Of a stretch of 64,000 nucleotides of DNA, positions 1 through 8,299 are shown piece after piece (position 1 is the stretch's first letter; every line of letters starts with the position of its first letter). The position numbers and the translations under genes were made by a program. Origin of the DNA: Lobosporangium transversale (taxonomy: Eukaryota; Mortierellomycota; Mortierellomycetes; Mortierellales; Mortierellaceae). The DNA is taken from the NCBI RefSeq assembly GCF_002105155.1, contig NW_019029004.1, positions 434,001 to 498,000 of the forward strand. The letters run 5' to 3'. The notes below the pieces were generated by a model that did not search any database, was not told the DNA's origin, and saw nothing but the letters and a program-made list of their open reading frames with translations.

Positions 1-404
1 GTTTTGATATTTCTTTTCTTGTGATTAGAGAGAGACTTTATCTCAAAAAGTAATGTCAGCAAATGGATCATGGAAATATAACAGCCATTGGATCAGGATG
101 TGTCATACAGGAGATGTGGGTAGTAATTATTCAGCATGTCAAAAATGTAGAAATCTCATTGGTCCTTTGTCAAACAGGGATCACAAAAAGATCACGCCAT
201 CCACTTCCCCCCAGAAGGACGAATGAGGATTCACGAAGCAAATGAAGAAGATTAAGGTCAAAAGGAATGAAGATTGGAAACTTCAAACGCTCACTCATTC
301 CTTCATTCCTCAGTATTCACTTTTGCTACTCAAACACCTTCTTGCAGGGACACATACTCATTACTTACTTTCCTTATAACAGCCATCAGCAGACAATTAT
401 CAAT
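1..404. other. Left edge, no gene recognised
   Basis: No coding signal, tRNA or LTR copy seen. If the gypsy element to the right is complete, its 3' LTR should lie here or beyond the left edge. The 5' LTR-like segment at 6427-6590 has no copy in these bases, so the element probably continues out of the window. Confidence 0.4.
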
Positions 405-1088
405 ATGCCTTCTAACAATTCTCCCTCTTCCCCCCTGTCTGACTCTTCAACTCTACATGAGTATGAGGACTATGAATTTATCCCTACGGAGCTTTCAACA
501 GCTCCGTCTTCACTCATATTAACAGAGACTGCAGACGTGGAGAATCGCAGTAACTTCGAAGGAGATACTGAGGAAGAGAGCAGCTATGACGCTGAGGACG
601 ACGAGGATTATGAGGGTGAGGAGGATCTGTGGGATAGTGACGAGGAGACTCGTGCCTGGAAAAAGGCACACTATCAGTTTTACCACCCAGAGGCACGGAG
701 CCGATCAGCCTCTCTGGAAATCCCAGGACCTCGTCCTATCAGGAAGCGAAAGGAGCCCTCTAGTGATGAAGAGTCATCAGGCAGCGAAAGCAGTGAAGCA
801 GAATTGTCAAGCTGTGGAGTGTACACGACTCTTGGGAAGAGAAGACGTTTGATGGCGGAGAATGGCGATGATTCCGCGAAGAGCCGCCTCCAAAGAGAAT
901 TCGCATGGGCTAAGAGGTATGAACGCCTCTACAAGAAGTATACTAAGTTGCGCAAGCAATCAGAGAAGTATAAGACTATGCGCATACGGGTAGAGAAAGT
1001 TGTAGATTCTCTTAACTCTCAGTTGCCATCACATCCAGTTGCTAGTTGCAAATGCTGCAAGGGAAAGAATAAAGTTGATGGTTGCTAA
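405..1088 (+). CDS. Antisense accessory ORF behind the gypsy-1 integrase
   Basis: A 227-aa protein if the ATG at 405 is used; the frame is open upstream to 267, but the protein-like composition begins at 405. It lies tail-to-tail with the integrase ORF, whose stop is at 1251. The N-terminal half is acidic and serine-rich with runs of D and E. A basic patch (KRKEPSSDEE, later GKRRRL) could be a nuclear signal. The last third (from SRLQREFAWAK) is K/R/E-rich and probably helical or coiled coil, ending in a small C-x-C-C cluster. I recognise no family. An A run of about 26 bases follows the stop. It could be an element-encoded accessory protein or a captured host gene; a chance ORF is unlikely given its length and biased composition. 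Confidence 0.5.
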   Translation: MPSNNSPSSPLSDSSTLHEYEDYEFIPTELSTAPSSLILTETADVENRSNFEGDTEEESSYDAEDDEDYEGEEDLWDSDEETRAWKKAHYQFYHPEARSRSASLEIPGPRPIRKRKEPSSDEESSGSESSEAELSSCGVYTTLGKRRRLMAENGDDSAKSRLQREFAWAKRYERLYKKYTKLRKQSEKYKTMRIRVEKVVDSLNSQLPSHPVASCKCCKGKNKVDGC

Positions 1089-1250
1089 ATTGAAATTTAT
1101 TGACTGTTGCGTTGCAAAAAAAAAAAAAAAAAAAAAAAAAATATTGAAATGAGGACGAGTGTGTGCTCTCTTTTCTTCATACTGGAGAAAACTTATTTGT
1201 ACAAAAACCCTAGTTATCTCAACCCTACTAATATAACAGCTCTCTGCACT

Positions 1251-2795
1251 TTACAGCTTTGCCGCTACATGACGCTTGTGCCGTTTGGTCTGATTATGGG
1301 TGAGTTGTCTCTGCTTCCTCTTAAGAAGTCTTGTTGACTCTGATGCGTTATTCTTTTGCTGCTTCTTCCTCTTTCTGTCATTAATATGAGGATTTTGCTG
1401 TCTTAGGTTCTTCCAATATTGACGAATGATGATGTCCGAGTCAAAATTCTCATAAGGAATTTGCTCGTTGTATGAGGAGTCATAGCCCTTCCACTTTACA
1501 GTATACATCATTCCTTTTCCCGTGAGTTCGTGGTCAACGATAGACTCTATTTCATACGACTCTTCACTGGGAGCATCAAAAGCTTGAGTGACCATTTTGA
1601 GCTGGCTCGGAGCATAATTACGAGCCAATTTCTGGTTGGTAGCGTCTAGCAGAGTGTAGGCACCATTTTCGGTACGAGCCACTACTTTGTATGGGCCTTG
1701 GTATTTAGGTGCTAATTTACCATTGGGCAATTCTTCCTTCGCCATGACAAACGCTCCAGGTGGGAACTGAAGGATTTTGTGTGTCCTGTTGAATTTCTCC
1801 ACCATTCTTTTTTGCGTGTCAGAACTCTTATCATCGATAGCAGGGAAAACTAACGCGGTGAGATATTCCAATCTGTTCTGTAATTCTTCTTCAGACAGGA
1901 GATGTGACTCGGCTGAGGAAAAATCCGTTAGTCCTGCAAATGAGCGTCCATAGAATAATGAGAATGGCGTTGAATGATGTAGACTCGCGACTCTAGTATT
2001 CATTTGGAGCTGAACCATTGGAAGATGGATGTCCCAATCATTCTGTATGCCTTCGAGTTGTTTTCTGAGGATGTCCTTAAATGTGCGGACAAACCTCTCC
2101 GCTACACCATTCGAGCGTGGATGATATGGCGTGGAGAGTCTATGCTCTATTTGCAACTTTTGCGTTATGAGACGTGACACTCCATTGACGAATTCAGTGC
2201 CATTATCAGTTTGGATAATTTTAGGGAATCCAATAGAGCAGAATAGCTTGAAGAGGGTGCTGGCCACCGTAATGGCTTCCTTATCAGGCAGAGGCTCCAG
2301 GAATACAAATCTTGTGCAGATGTCAACCACTACTAAAGCGTAGTTATTACCCCTGGAACTGGTTTCAAATGAGGCTAAATCGAATGCTATGTGTTCCCCT
2401 GGGAGTCTGGCATGTATGGCAGTTAAAGGATGATACCCCTTTCTAGCTATGTTGAATCTTTGGCATGGTCCGCATTGGCTAACCCATTTGAGACAATCAT
2501 CTCTCAATTTAGGCCAAGTAAAGCCTTTAGCATGGATAGCAGTAACCATGGCATTTCCTCCAGGATGACCGAATTCGTGTGCTAGGCGAAGATGCTGAAG
2601 CTTTTCTTCAGGATCTTGGATGATTTTTCTAGAAGCATCCTCCAACTGAAGTTGATGAGAGTAAGGAGCAGTTATATCAATAACCTGTAGAGTGGAAGGC
2701 AGCTGCTGCGAATCAGATGACTGTGGAGCTGCCTGAACATTCTCGGTAGTCTCTGTTCTCGCCTCATAGAAGCAATCTGCCGACTCGTAGAACAT
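1251..2795 (-). CDS. Integrase with chromodomain of gypsy-1
   Basis: 514-aa frame from the first ATG; the true protein is probably made as an extension of the upstream pol ORF. Near residue 75 there is an HHCC zinc-binding region (HEFGHPGG... then CGPCQRF). The DDE core follows: FDLASFE (D), QTDNGTEFV (D) and SNGAERF-like SNGVAERFVR (E). A GKLAPKYQGPYKV segment is the usual gypsy integrase C-terminal domain. The end carries a chromodomain-like stretch (YEIESIVDHEL, YTVKWKGYDSSYNEQIPYEN) with the aromatic and WKGY residues, which in chromoviruses is thought to steer integration to chromatin marks. It overlaps the pol ORF by 124 bases in the -1 frame. No internal stops. Confidence 0.88.
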   Translation of the reverse strand: MFYESADCFYEARTETTENVQAAPQSSDSQQLPSTLQVIDITAPYSHQLQLEDASRKIIQDPEEKLQHLRLAHEFGHPGGNAMVTAIHAKGFTWPKLRDDCLKWVSQCGPCQRFNIARKGYHPLTAIHARLPGEHIAFDLASFETSSRGNNYALVVVDICTRFVFLEPLPDKEAITVASTLFKLFCSIGFPKIIQTDNGTEFVNGVSRLITQKLQIEHRLSTPYHPRSNGVAERFVRTFKDILRKQLEGIQNDWDIHLPMVQLQMNTRVASLHHSTPFSLFYGRSFAGLTDFSSAESHLLSEEELQNRLEYLTALVFPAIDDKSSDTQKRMVEKFNRTHKILQFPPGAFVMAKEELPNGKLAPKYQGPYKVVARTENGAYTLLDATNQKLARNYAPSQLKMVTQAFDAPSEESYEIESIVDHELTGKGMMYTVKWKGYDSSYNEQIPYENFDSDIIIRQYWKNLRQQNPHINDRKRKKQQKNNASESTRLLKRKQRQLTHNQTKRHKRHVAAKL

Positions 2796-5700
2796 GTAAC
2801 TTGTTCTTCTTTAGGAGACTTCCACAATTCCTCAGGAAATGCGCGAGATAATGCGTCTGGAATAATGTTCAGCAGGCCTGGACGATAAATACATTCAAAA
2901 TCATAGTTGAGCAGAGTGGCCTTCCAATTCAGGATTATTTGTGGCAACTCCTTCTGTTCATGAATGTACGTCAGAGGTCTGTGATCAGTATATAATGTAA
3001 ATCTTCTTCCCCAAAGGTAATGGTGAAATTTCATTAGTGCAAAAATAATTGCTAAGAGTTCCTTCTTGTAAGCTGGGTAATTTTTCTCATGCTTATGCAA
3101 TGCTCTGGCTTGAAAGGATATGTAGTTGACCTTGGTTTCATCTTCCTTACCACCTGGTAGCTGATATAGGACAGCTCCTATGCCTACGTTAGAGGCATCT
3201 GTGGCTACAAAGAATTGCTGAGTAAAATCAGGGAACGATAAGGCTGGAGCTTGGGATATAAGCGATCTGATGCTGTTAAAGCTTCGCATTTGCTCCTTAT
3301 TAAGATCAAAAGTGCCTTTGGCATTGCGCAGGGCATCTAGAGGTGCTGTGAGCGAGCTGTACAAGGGTATATACTCCCTAAAATAATTGAAGAGGCCTAA
3401 ATAGCGTTGAACCATCTTCTTATTGGTAGGTGGTGTCCATGAATGCACATTAGCAACCTTGTTGATATCTATTTTGCGTCCTTCTTTGTTGATTATGAAC
3501 CCCAGTAGTAGCACTTCTGTACTAAGGAATTTACTCTTTTCTCTATTGATTATCAACTTTGCAGCTGTAAGCCTTTCTATGACAATGCTGACATGAAGAA
3601 TATGATCCTCTGCTGTGTGCGAATAGACAATAATGTCATCCACATAATTGTCAGCAAAGTGCAGATCATCTAAGAGTTGTGACATTCCTCTTTGGAAGAT
3701 ACTCGTGAGGGGTTTTAAACCAAAAGGTGCTCTAGCAAACATATATTGCTTACCACCGTACGTAAATGCAGTTAGTGGTTGGCTTGATTTCTCTACAGGC
3801 ATGCGATGATACGCCTGAGACAGATCAATTGCGGTGAAATACAGATGCCCTGCTACCCTCTGCTGGATATCAGTGATTAATGGTAGAGGGAAGACATCAG
3901 TATCCTCTAGTTGACGATTCAACATTCTTGGATCAAGGCATACTCTATATTTCAGAATATTACCATCCAGGTCACGGCGTGCTGCCATTGTCAGGGAGTT
4001 ATTATACGGACACCCCTTAGGTGCTGGAACGATAACACCCGTTTCTTGCCACTTCTGGATGGTCTTTTCCACTTCTTCTTTTTCAATTTGCGAATGGAAT
4101 GGGCGAGATCTTTCCTGGATGATACAGGTGGGTTTAACCTTTAGCTGGACCTTCATTGTATCAAGATTGCAAAATGAATTTGGCGAGATGGCTTCATTCG
4201 CCTGTAAATAAGGCTCCAGTGCTAACAGGAACTTTTCTTTCAATGCTTTGAATTCAGCATTGTTTTCTCTTTCTGGAGTTTGTGACGGAATGACTTGAGG
4301 TTTTTCATCATATGGGACCCATAGGGATTCCTCCTCTCGTATCTCCGGCATGGCTATTCCCGTGATGGAAAAGCCGAGTCTAGCGAAGAGATCCATTCCC
4401 AACACGAAGTCATAATACTCAATGTCCATGACCGACAATTGATATTCTCCAGATCTATTGTTGCAGACCAATTGGACTTTATCACAAGTAATGACATTAT
4501 CCGTGCTAGTCCCTTTTTCTATCATTGCTATAGATTCTCCTGGTACTCGACCATAGCGAATACCTTGCTCTATGGCTACTTCCTTACTGAGCAAAGAAGT
4601 TGTGGCGCCTGGATCTAACAATGCTGTATATTGTTGCCCGTTTATAAATATAGGCACAGCTATTCTATTATCACCAGGAGCGGGACCTTTGAAAGCCCCT
4701 AGGTGCTTGATACAAGCTTTCTCAACAATTGAGTACGAGGAAAAGAAGGATTCTTTATTCGGAATTATGTCTCTTATGAGCGCACTATCACTAATCCTCT
4801 TAAAAGCACTGACTGAGGCAAGCGGCTTGCGCACATCAGTTCTCTTGACGTCCTTGGGCTTATCCTTAGAATGATCTCTGACTTGATCCTTAGCATAGCG
4901 ACAGTCCTCCGGGGCATGTTTGTACGGATTCGACCTACACTTCTCCGTTCCCTTACACCAGACCTTGAATGGTTTAGCCTTCTTGGCTTCTCTATCACTT
5001 GACGGATTGGCATTAGGTCGAGATCTTTTATGACTAGATCTCGGAACCTCTCTAGGAGTGTATTCCGATCTGGACTTGATGGATCGCAAATACTGTTCTC
5101 CAGCGTCTCCTCCATACTTCTGGATAAACCAATGGGCGTCATCGGTTCGTTTCTCACCTAAGGCACCTGGTGTCTTTTCTAGGAACTCTAGAAACTCCTT
5201 CAAAGAGCTAACACTTTTCACTGAGCCGAATTCCTTGATGACAGCCTGAAATCCTACGTCGGACAGATGATTGCATAAAGCTTTGATGAGCATATAGCAG
5301 CCACCATCTGGGATTCCAGCTGCCTCAACCAGTGGTAGCAATCGTTGCGCGAACGACCTAATAGTGTCATTCTTCTCAGGCCTCATAACTAGCGCCATAT
5401 CAGCGATGTAAGCCCCTAGAATGTCAAACTTTAGAGCTTTATTCAAGCATGTAACTGCCCGAGACCAGGTCCTGTCTTGAAGAGGCACTTTCTTGATGAG
5501 ATCGTCATAGTCTCGCGCCAGGCCGGACACTTTGGAAACGCAGAGGGATAAGTAATCCCATGCTAGTTTGTCGAAAAGAACATCAGAAAGGTTACGACGG
5601 AATATCCTCTCAAAGTCATCACGGAAAGTGATAACCCTGATTGCTATTTCCTTGACCATATTCTTGCCGGGAACCTTGGACACGTCTAAATCAAGCATAG

Positions 5701-6325
5701 GCGCATCCGCAAACGTTTTCTTCTTGACCTTGGTATAGTCTACCTCTTCTGAATCTTCCATCAAAGGAATGTTCTCTTCTTTGAAGATTCGATGAAGTGC
5801 GTCATGTTCGGGATTAGCAGGATCCCATTTCACCGTTATACGGTGACTATCTACTTCAGACACACTCGATCTATCAATCGAAATGTCCTCGCTTGAAGAT
5901 AAGCCATTTCTGACCTCCTCCATATGTTCAATAGAACTATTCAAGTCTTCAGTTTGTCTTACTAAGACCTTCAAGATGTCTGCCTTCTGTTGAGCGAGAT
6001 CGCCTAAGGCCTTGGTAAGTGTCTTTTCATCAACGTCAATTTTTCTTAACTTTGATTTGGCATCATTGTACCTAAGGAACAGCAATGCCTTCTTTCTGAG
6101 TGTCTCCTCCTTCTGAAGTCTATAACTTCGAAGAAGCATCGTAACATTCTCGATATCGGGAACAGCATCACTGCCGAACTCGACTACACTCTCCGTCGTA
6201 TCTACGACCAGGCTAGCCACCAATAAGTTCAACTGCTCGACAGGTGTCAAGCCTGAGCCATTCTCTGGTGAAGAGATTTCCATATCAACATCTTCGTTAA
6301 TTGGTACTTTATTAATATTAGACAT
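2672..6325 (-). CDS. Gag-protease-reverse transcriptase-RNase H polyprotein of gypsy-1
   Basis: 1217 aa. The N-terminal ~430 residues are gag-like (coiled coil and capsid-like helices), followed by a basic region with an unusual zinc-knuckle candidate (C-x5-C-x6-H-x4-C). The protease has LLDPGATTSLLS in place of the usual DTGA/DSGA core and the downstream FVLGMDLF. RT shows LDPRMLN, the YFTAIDLSQAYH block, APFGLKP and the catalytic YVDDIIVYS. RNase H has VATDASNVGIGAVL and LYTDHRPL. The frame runs past RNase H, ends at 2672 and is continued by the integrase frame one base back. The start ATG at 6325 is the first after the LTR-like leader. Reading frames and motifs look functional. Confidence 0.9.
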   Translation of the reverse strand: MSNINKVPINEDVDMEISSPENGSGLTPVEQLNLLVASLVVDTTESVVEFGSDAVPDIENVTMLLRSYRLQKEETLRKKALLFLRYNDAKSKLRKIDVDEKTLTKALGDLAQQKADILKVLVRQTEDLNSSIEHMEEVRNGLSSSEDISIDRSSVSEVDSHRITVKWDPANPEHDALHRIFKEENIPLMEDSEEVDYTKVKKKTFADAPMLDLDVSKVPGKNMVKEIAIRVITFRDDFERIFRRNLSDVLFDKLAWDYLSLCVSKVSGLARDYDDLIKKVPLQDRTWSRAVTCLNKALKFDILGAYIADMALVMRPEKNDTIRSFAQRLLPLVEAAGIPDGGCYMLIKALCNHLSDVGFQAVIKEFGSVKSVSSLKEFLEFLEKTPGALGEKRTDDAHWFIQKYGGDAGEQYLRSIKSRSEYTPREVPRSSHKRSRPNANPSSDREAKKAKPFKVWCKGTEKCRSNPYKHAPEDCRYAKDQVRDHSKDKPKDVKRTDVRKPLASVSAFKRISDSALIRDIIPNKESFFSSYSIVEKACIKHLGAFKGPAPGDNRIAVPIFINGQQYTALLDPGATTSLLSKEVAIEQGIRYGRVPGESIAMIEKGTSTDNVITCDKVQLVCNNRSGEYQLSVMDIEYYDFVLGMDLFARLGFSITGIAMPEIREEESLWVPYDEKPQVIPSQTPERENNAEFKALKEKFLLALEPYLQANEAISPNSFCNLDTMKVQLKVKPTCIIQERSRPFHSQIEKEEVEKTIQKWQETGVIVPAPKGCPYNNSLTMAARRDLDGNILKYRVCLDPRMLNRQLEDTDVFPLPLITDIQQRVAGHLYFTAIDLSQAYHRMPVEKSSQPLTAFTYGGKQYMFARAPFGLKPLTSIFQRGMSQLLDDLHFADNYVDDIIVYSHTAEDHILHVSIVIERLTAAKLIINREKSKFLSTEVLLLGFIINKEGRKIDINKVANVHSWTPPTNKKMVQRYLGLFNYFREYIPLYSSLTAPLDALRNAKGTFDLNKEQMRSFNSIRSLISQAPALSFPDFTQQFFVATDASNVGIGAVLYQLPGGKEDETKVNYISFQARALHKHEKNYPAYKKELLAIIFALMKFHHYLWGRRFTLYTDHRPLTYIHEQKELPQIILNWKATLLNYDFECIYRPGLLNIIPDALSRAFPEELWKSPKEEQVTCSTSRQIASMRREQRLPRMFRQLHSHLIRSSCLPLYRLLI

Positions 6326-6426
6326 GATTGAAATAAAGGATGGATTGAAATTATGGAAAAAAATGGTTGGATGGATTGATAAAATGGATGGATGTAACTC
6401 TATGTAGATCCTTGAAAAAATGAAAT

Positions 6427-6590
6427 GTTTTATGGTAAATCGGAAGTCAAGGAGATCAAAAGTTGTTTATTATTTTAGCTAGGTCGGAGCCTTATATAGG
6501 CTCCAACATAGCCGTCACTAATTGCTCTGATCTATGAATAAAAAGGGGAGTGCTCCATTTGGGTACACTCCCTAGCCTCAGGACGTAACA
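6427..6590 (-). promoter_or_regulatory. 5' LTR-like promoter segment of gypsy-1
   Basis: Read on the minus strand it begins TGTTACGTCC at 6590 (the TG start usual for LTRs), has a TATA element in CCTATATAAGGCTCC near 6495, and AATAATAAACAAC shortly after, which could serve as polyadenylation signal. A related segment lies at 25750-25859 upstream of the Mutator-like gene. The 3' border is uncertain because no second LTR is in the window and no convincing primer-binding site was identified. Confidence 0.6.
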
Positions 6591-6605
6591 GGTGTAGCCG
6601 ACCTC

Positions 6606-7589
6606 CTACTGGCGTCCCCTTCCTTGTCCCCTTCCCCGTGTGGAAGGGGAGCTCCGAAAAAATTGGCCGCCCAAGCCGTAATTATTATTTTGCTGTGGTT
6701 GCGTTGTTTGTTGGCTTTGAGTTTGAGGGGTCGCTTGTTGATACTGCTGTGTTTGAGTAGATGAATTGTTTCCAAAGCGACCTTGCCTATCTCGGTAGTC
6801 TCTACCTCGGTTAGGATTGCTGTATTTCTTGATATTTTGCGAAAGCTTAGCATGTTCAAGTAAATCAGTTGTTTCGACCAGCTGGCGTCGGGTTGATGTG
6901 TCTGTAGGAGTGATAAATTTCTTCTCCTTGTAGAATGCTTCAGTGCGGATTTTATTGACCTGTTCGCAGAGCGTGGAGATTTGAGTTCGGACTGTATCCA
7001 GGGTGCGGAGGATATGTTGTACTGGAACGTCATTGCCGTTTTGAGAGACAAGTGCATGCGCTGCTGCATCGAGTGGTCTCGTAATGTGTGCCGCTTTTGT
7101 TGCCAGTGTGACCAATTTCTGATCAGCATTCTTGAGACTATCGGAGATAGTCCATTCTTTGGGGATTGCTGGAGGCGTGTATTCCATATCTTCCACTTTT
7201 GGAAATTGGCTAATATCGTAGTAACGTTGTTCCTCGTCATTGAGCTTGACTGTGTGGAATTCTTTTCGTCTCTTGAGGAAAGGCATAACTTGTTCCAAAT
7301 CCTCGTAGGGTGCCAGGTAGCATAGAGGCTCCGTCCGACGCATAAATGGGTCTTGGGTTGGTGTGCCTGGCTGGTGGAACGCGCCTCCGTTCTGGGAGAA
7401 CTGCGTGAGAGCACTGATAGCTTGCAGGATCTCCGGAGGGAGGGCATGTTGGATTTCTGGAAGGGAAGGGTTACTAGGTAGGGTGGATGGTGGAGCGGGG
7501 TTGCCCTCCAGGATCGATGGACCGGGATTGCCGTCCGTAGAGAGGTTAGTGGCAGTGTAGGTGTGGACATTATTATCATTGAAGTTCAT
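6606..7589 (-). CDS. Gag-like protein, probably ORF1 of a DIRS-type retrotransposon
   Basis: 327 aa. Gly/Pro/Ser-rich N terminus, a central helical region with PRP-like segments (TISDSLKNADQKLV, THITRPLD-like HITRPLDAAAHALV), then a Q/T-rich and RG-rich tail ending GRGQGRGRQ, typical of nucleic-acid-binding gag proteins. No CCHC knuckle. The general layout resembles first ORFs of fungal DIRS-like elements, but I identify it by resemblance only; no tyrosine recombinase is present in the window. The following ORFs would lie left of 6606, where the gypsy-1 end sits, so the element is probably interrupted there. A second frame on the same strand (6578-7579) is also open over the whole length. Confidence 0.5.
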   Translation of the reverse strand: MNFNDNNVHTYTATNLSTDGNPGPSILEGNPAPPSTLPSNPSLPEIQHALPPEILQAISALTQFSQNGGAFHQPGTPTQDPFMRRTEPLCYLAPYEDLEQVMPFLKRRKEFHTVKLNDEEQRYYDISQFPKVEDMEYTPPAIPKEWTISDSLKNADQKLVTLATKAAHITRPLDAAAHALVSQNGNDVPVQHILRTLDTVRTQISTLCEQVNKIRTEAFYKEKKFITPTDTSTRRQLVETTDLLEHAKLSQNIKKYSNPNRGRDYRDRQGRFGNNSSTQTQQYQQATPQTQSQQTTQPQQNNNYGLGGQFFRSSPSTRGRGQGRGRQ

Positions 7590-7945
7590 TTTTCTATAGA
7601 GATGGACGTGTTCCTGAAGCTCGAGAAAAAGAAAGATGTAGTACCAGATCAGCCAGCAGAGAGAGTTTAAAAAAAAAAAAAAAGTTTATTTTTAGTTTAA
7701 GGGTAGTTCTGTAGCTCGAGATTTATTAAAGAGAAAGATTACACAGGGAAAGGGTCGCTGGACTATGAAGGATAAATATCATTGATATTTGTAATTAGAG
7801 TCCTCGCCAGAAAGTCGTCGACTAATATATTTTTAAAATACTCAATTTGAATTAAAAACTGGAAAAACAGAAATTTACGTACAAAGACTTCCCTCATCCA
7901 TTTTTCATATAATTTTTTGAATAAACTTGACTGTATTGGAAACCG
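7590..7945. other. Upstream sequence of the gag-like ORF, no gene
   Basis: AT-rich, with an A run at 7670-7683. It would hold the 5' end of the element encoding the gag-like protein. No clear repeat or coding signal recognised. Confidence 0.4.
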
Positions 7946-8284
7946 TTGTTTTTTTATGAATCTGAAACTGACCGACGAAGCAGATACTATAACGAGAGAA
8001 GACGCGTCCAAGGAATGTTGGATGAGGCGGACGAGAGGCATTATCAAGAGAACAATGATGAACAGGAGACAATTGAGGACATTAGCGAGGAGATTAGACT
8101 CGACAGCAGTGAGTGGGACCTAGAACTCGATAGAGTAGTAAACCAATAGCAAGCTGAGGATGTAATAATGGGATCTGAGGTCGAGCATCTTGCACCAGAT
8201 ACTGGAAACATGTTTGGTTTAGTAGAGGATAGCGAGTCTGAGGACGAGCCTCTTATCAATCGAAAATGCTCTCGTAAAAATTAA
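7946..8284 (+). pseudogene. Acidic ORF remnant with an in-frame TAG
   Basis: One frame runs from 7946 to a TAA at 8282-8284 with a single TAG at 8147-8149. The product is acidic (ESETDRRSRYYNERRR, then DEQETIEDISEEI, then VEDSESEDEPLI). Such charged N-terminal stretches occur in several DNA transposases, but no catalytic domain is present. The Tc1-like element A1 begins 16 bp downstream. I cannot assign a family. Confidence 0.3.
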
Positions 8285-8299
8285 AATTTTGAGTTTGTA

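Larger units (their letters stand above)
405..6590 (-). mobile_element. Ty3/gypsy LTR retrotransposon with chromodomain (gypsy-1)
   Basis: On the minus strand, in order: LTR-like 5' end beginning TGTTACGTCC at 6590, a gag-protease-RT-RNase H ORF, an integrase-chromodomain ORF in the -1 frame, and an antisense ORF in the 3' part. The order protease, RT, RNase H, integrase identifies Ty3/gypsy, and the chromodomain-like tail points to the chromovirus branch. No matching 3' LTR lies in the window. The ORFs are long and almost free of decay, so the copy is fairly young. It abuts the gag-like ORF ending at 6606 and probably inserted into that other element. Confidence 0.85.

Noticed and set aside
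1107-1141. A run after the antisense ORF as proof of a retroposed gene copy
   Set aside because: Runs of this length are everywhere in the window and no target duplication was found.
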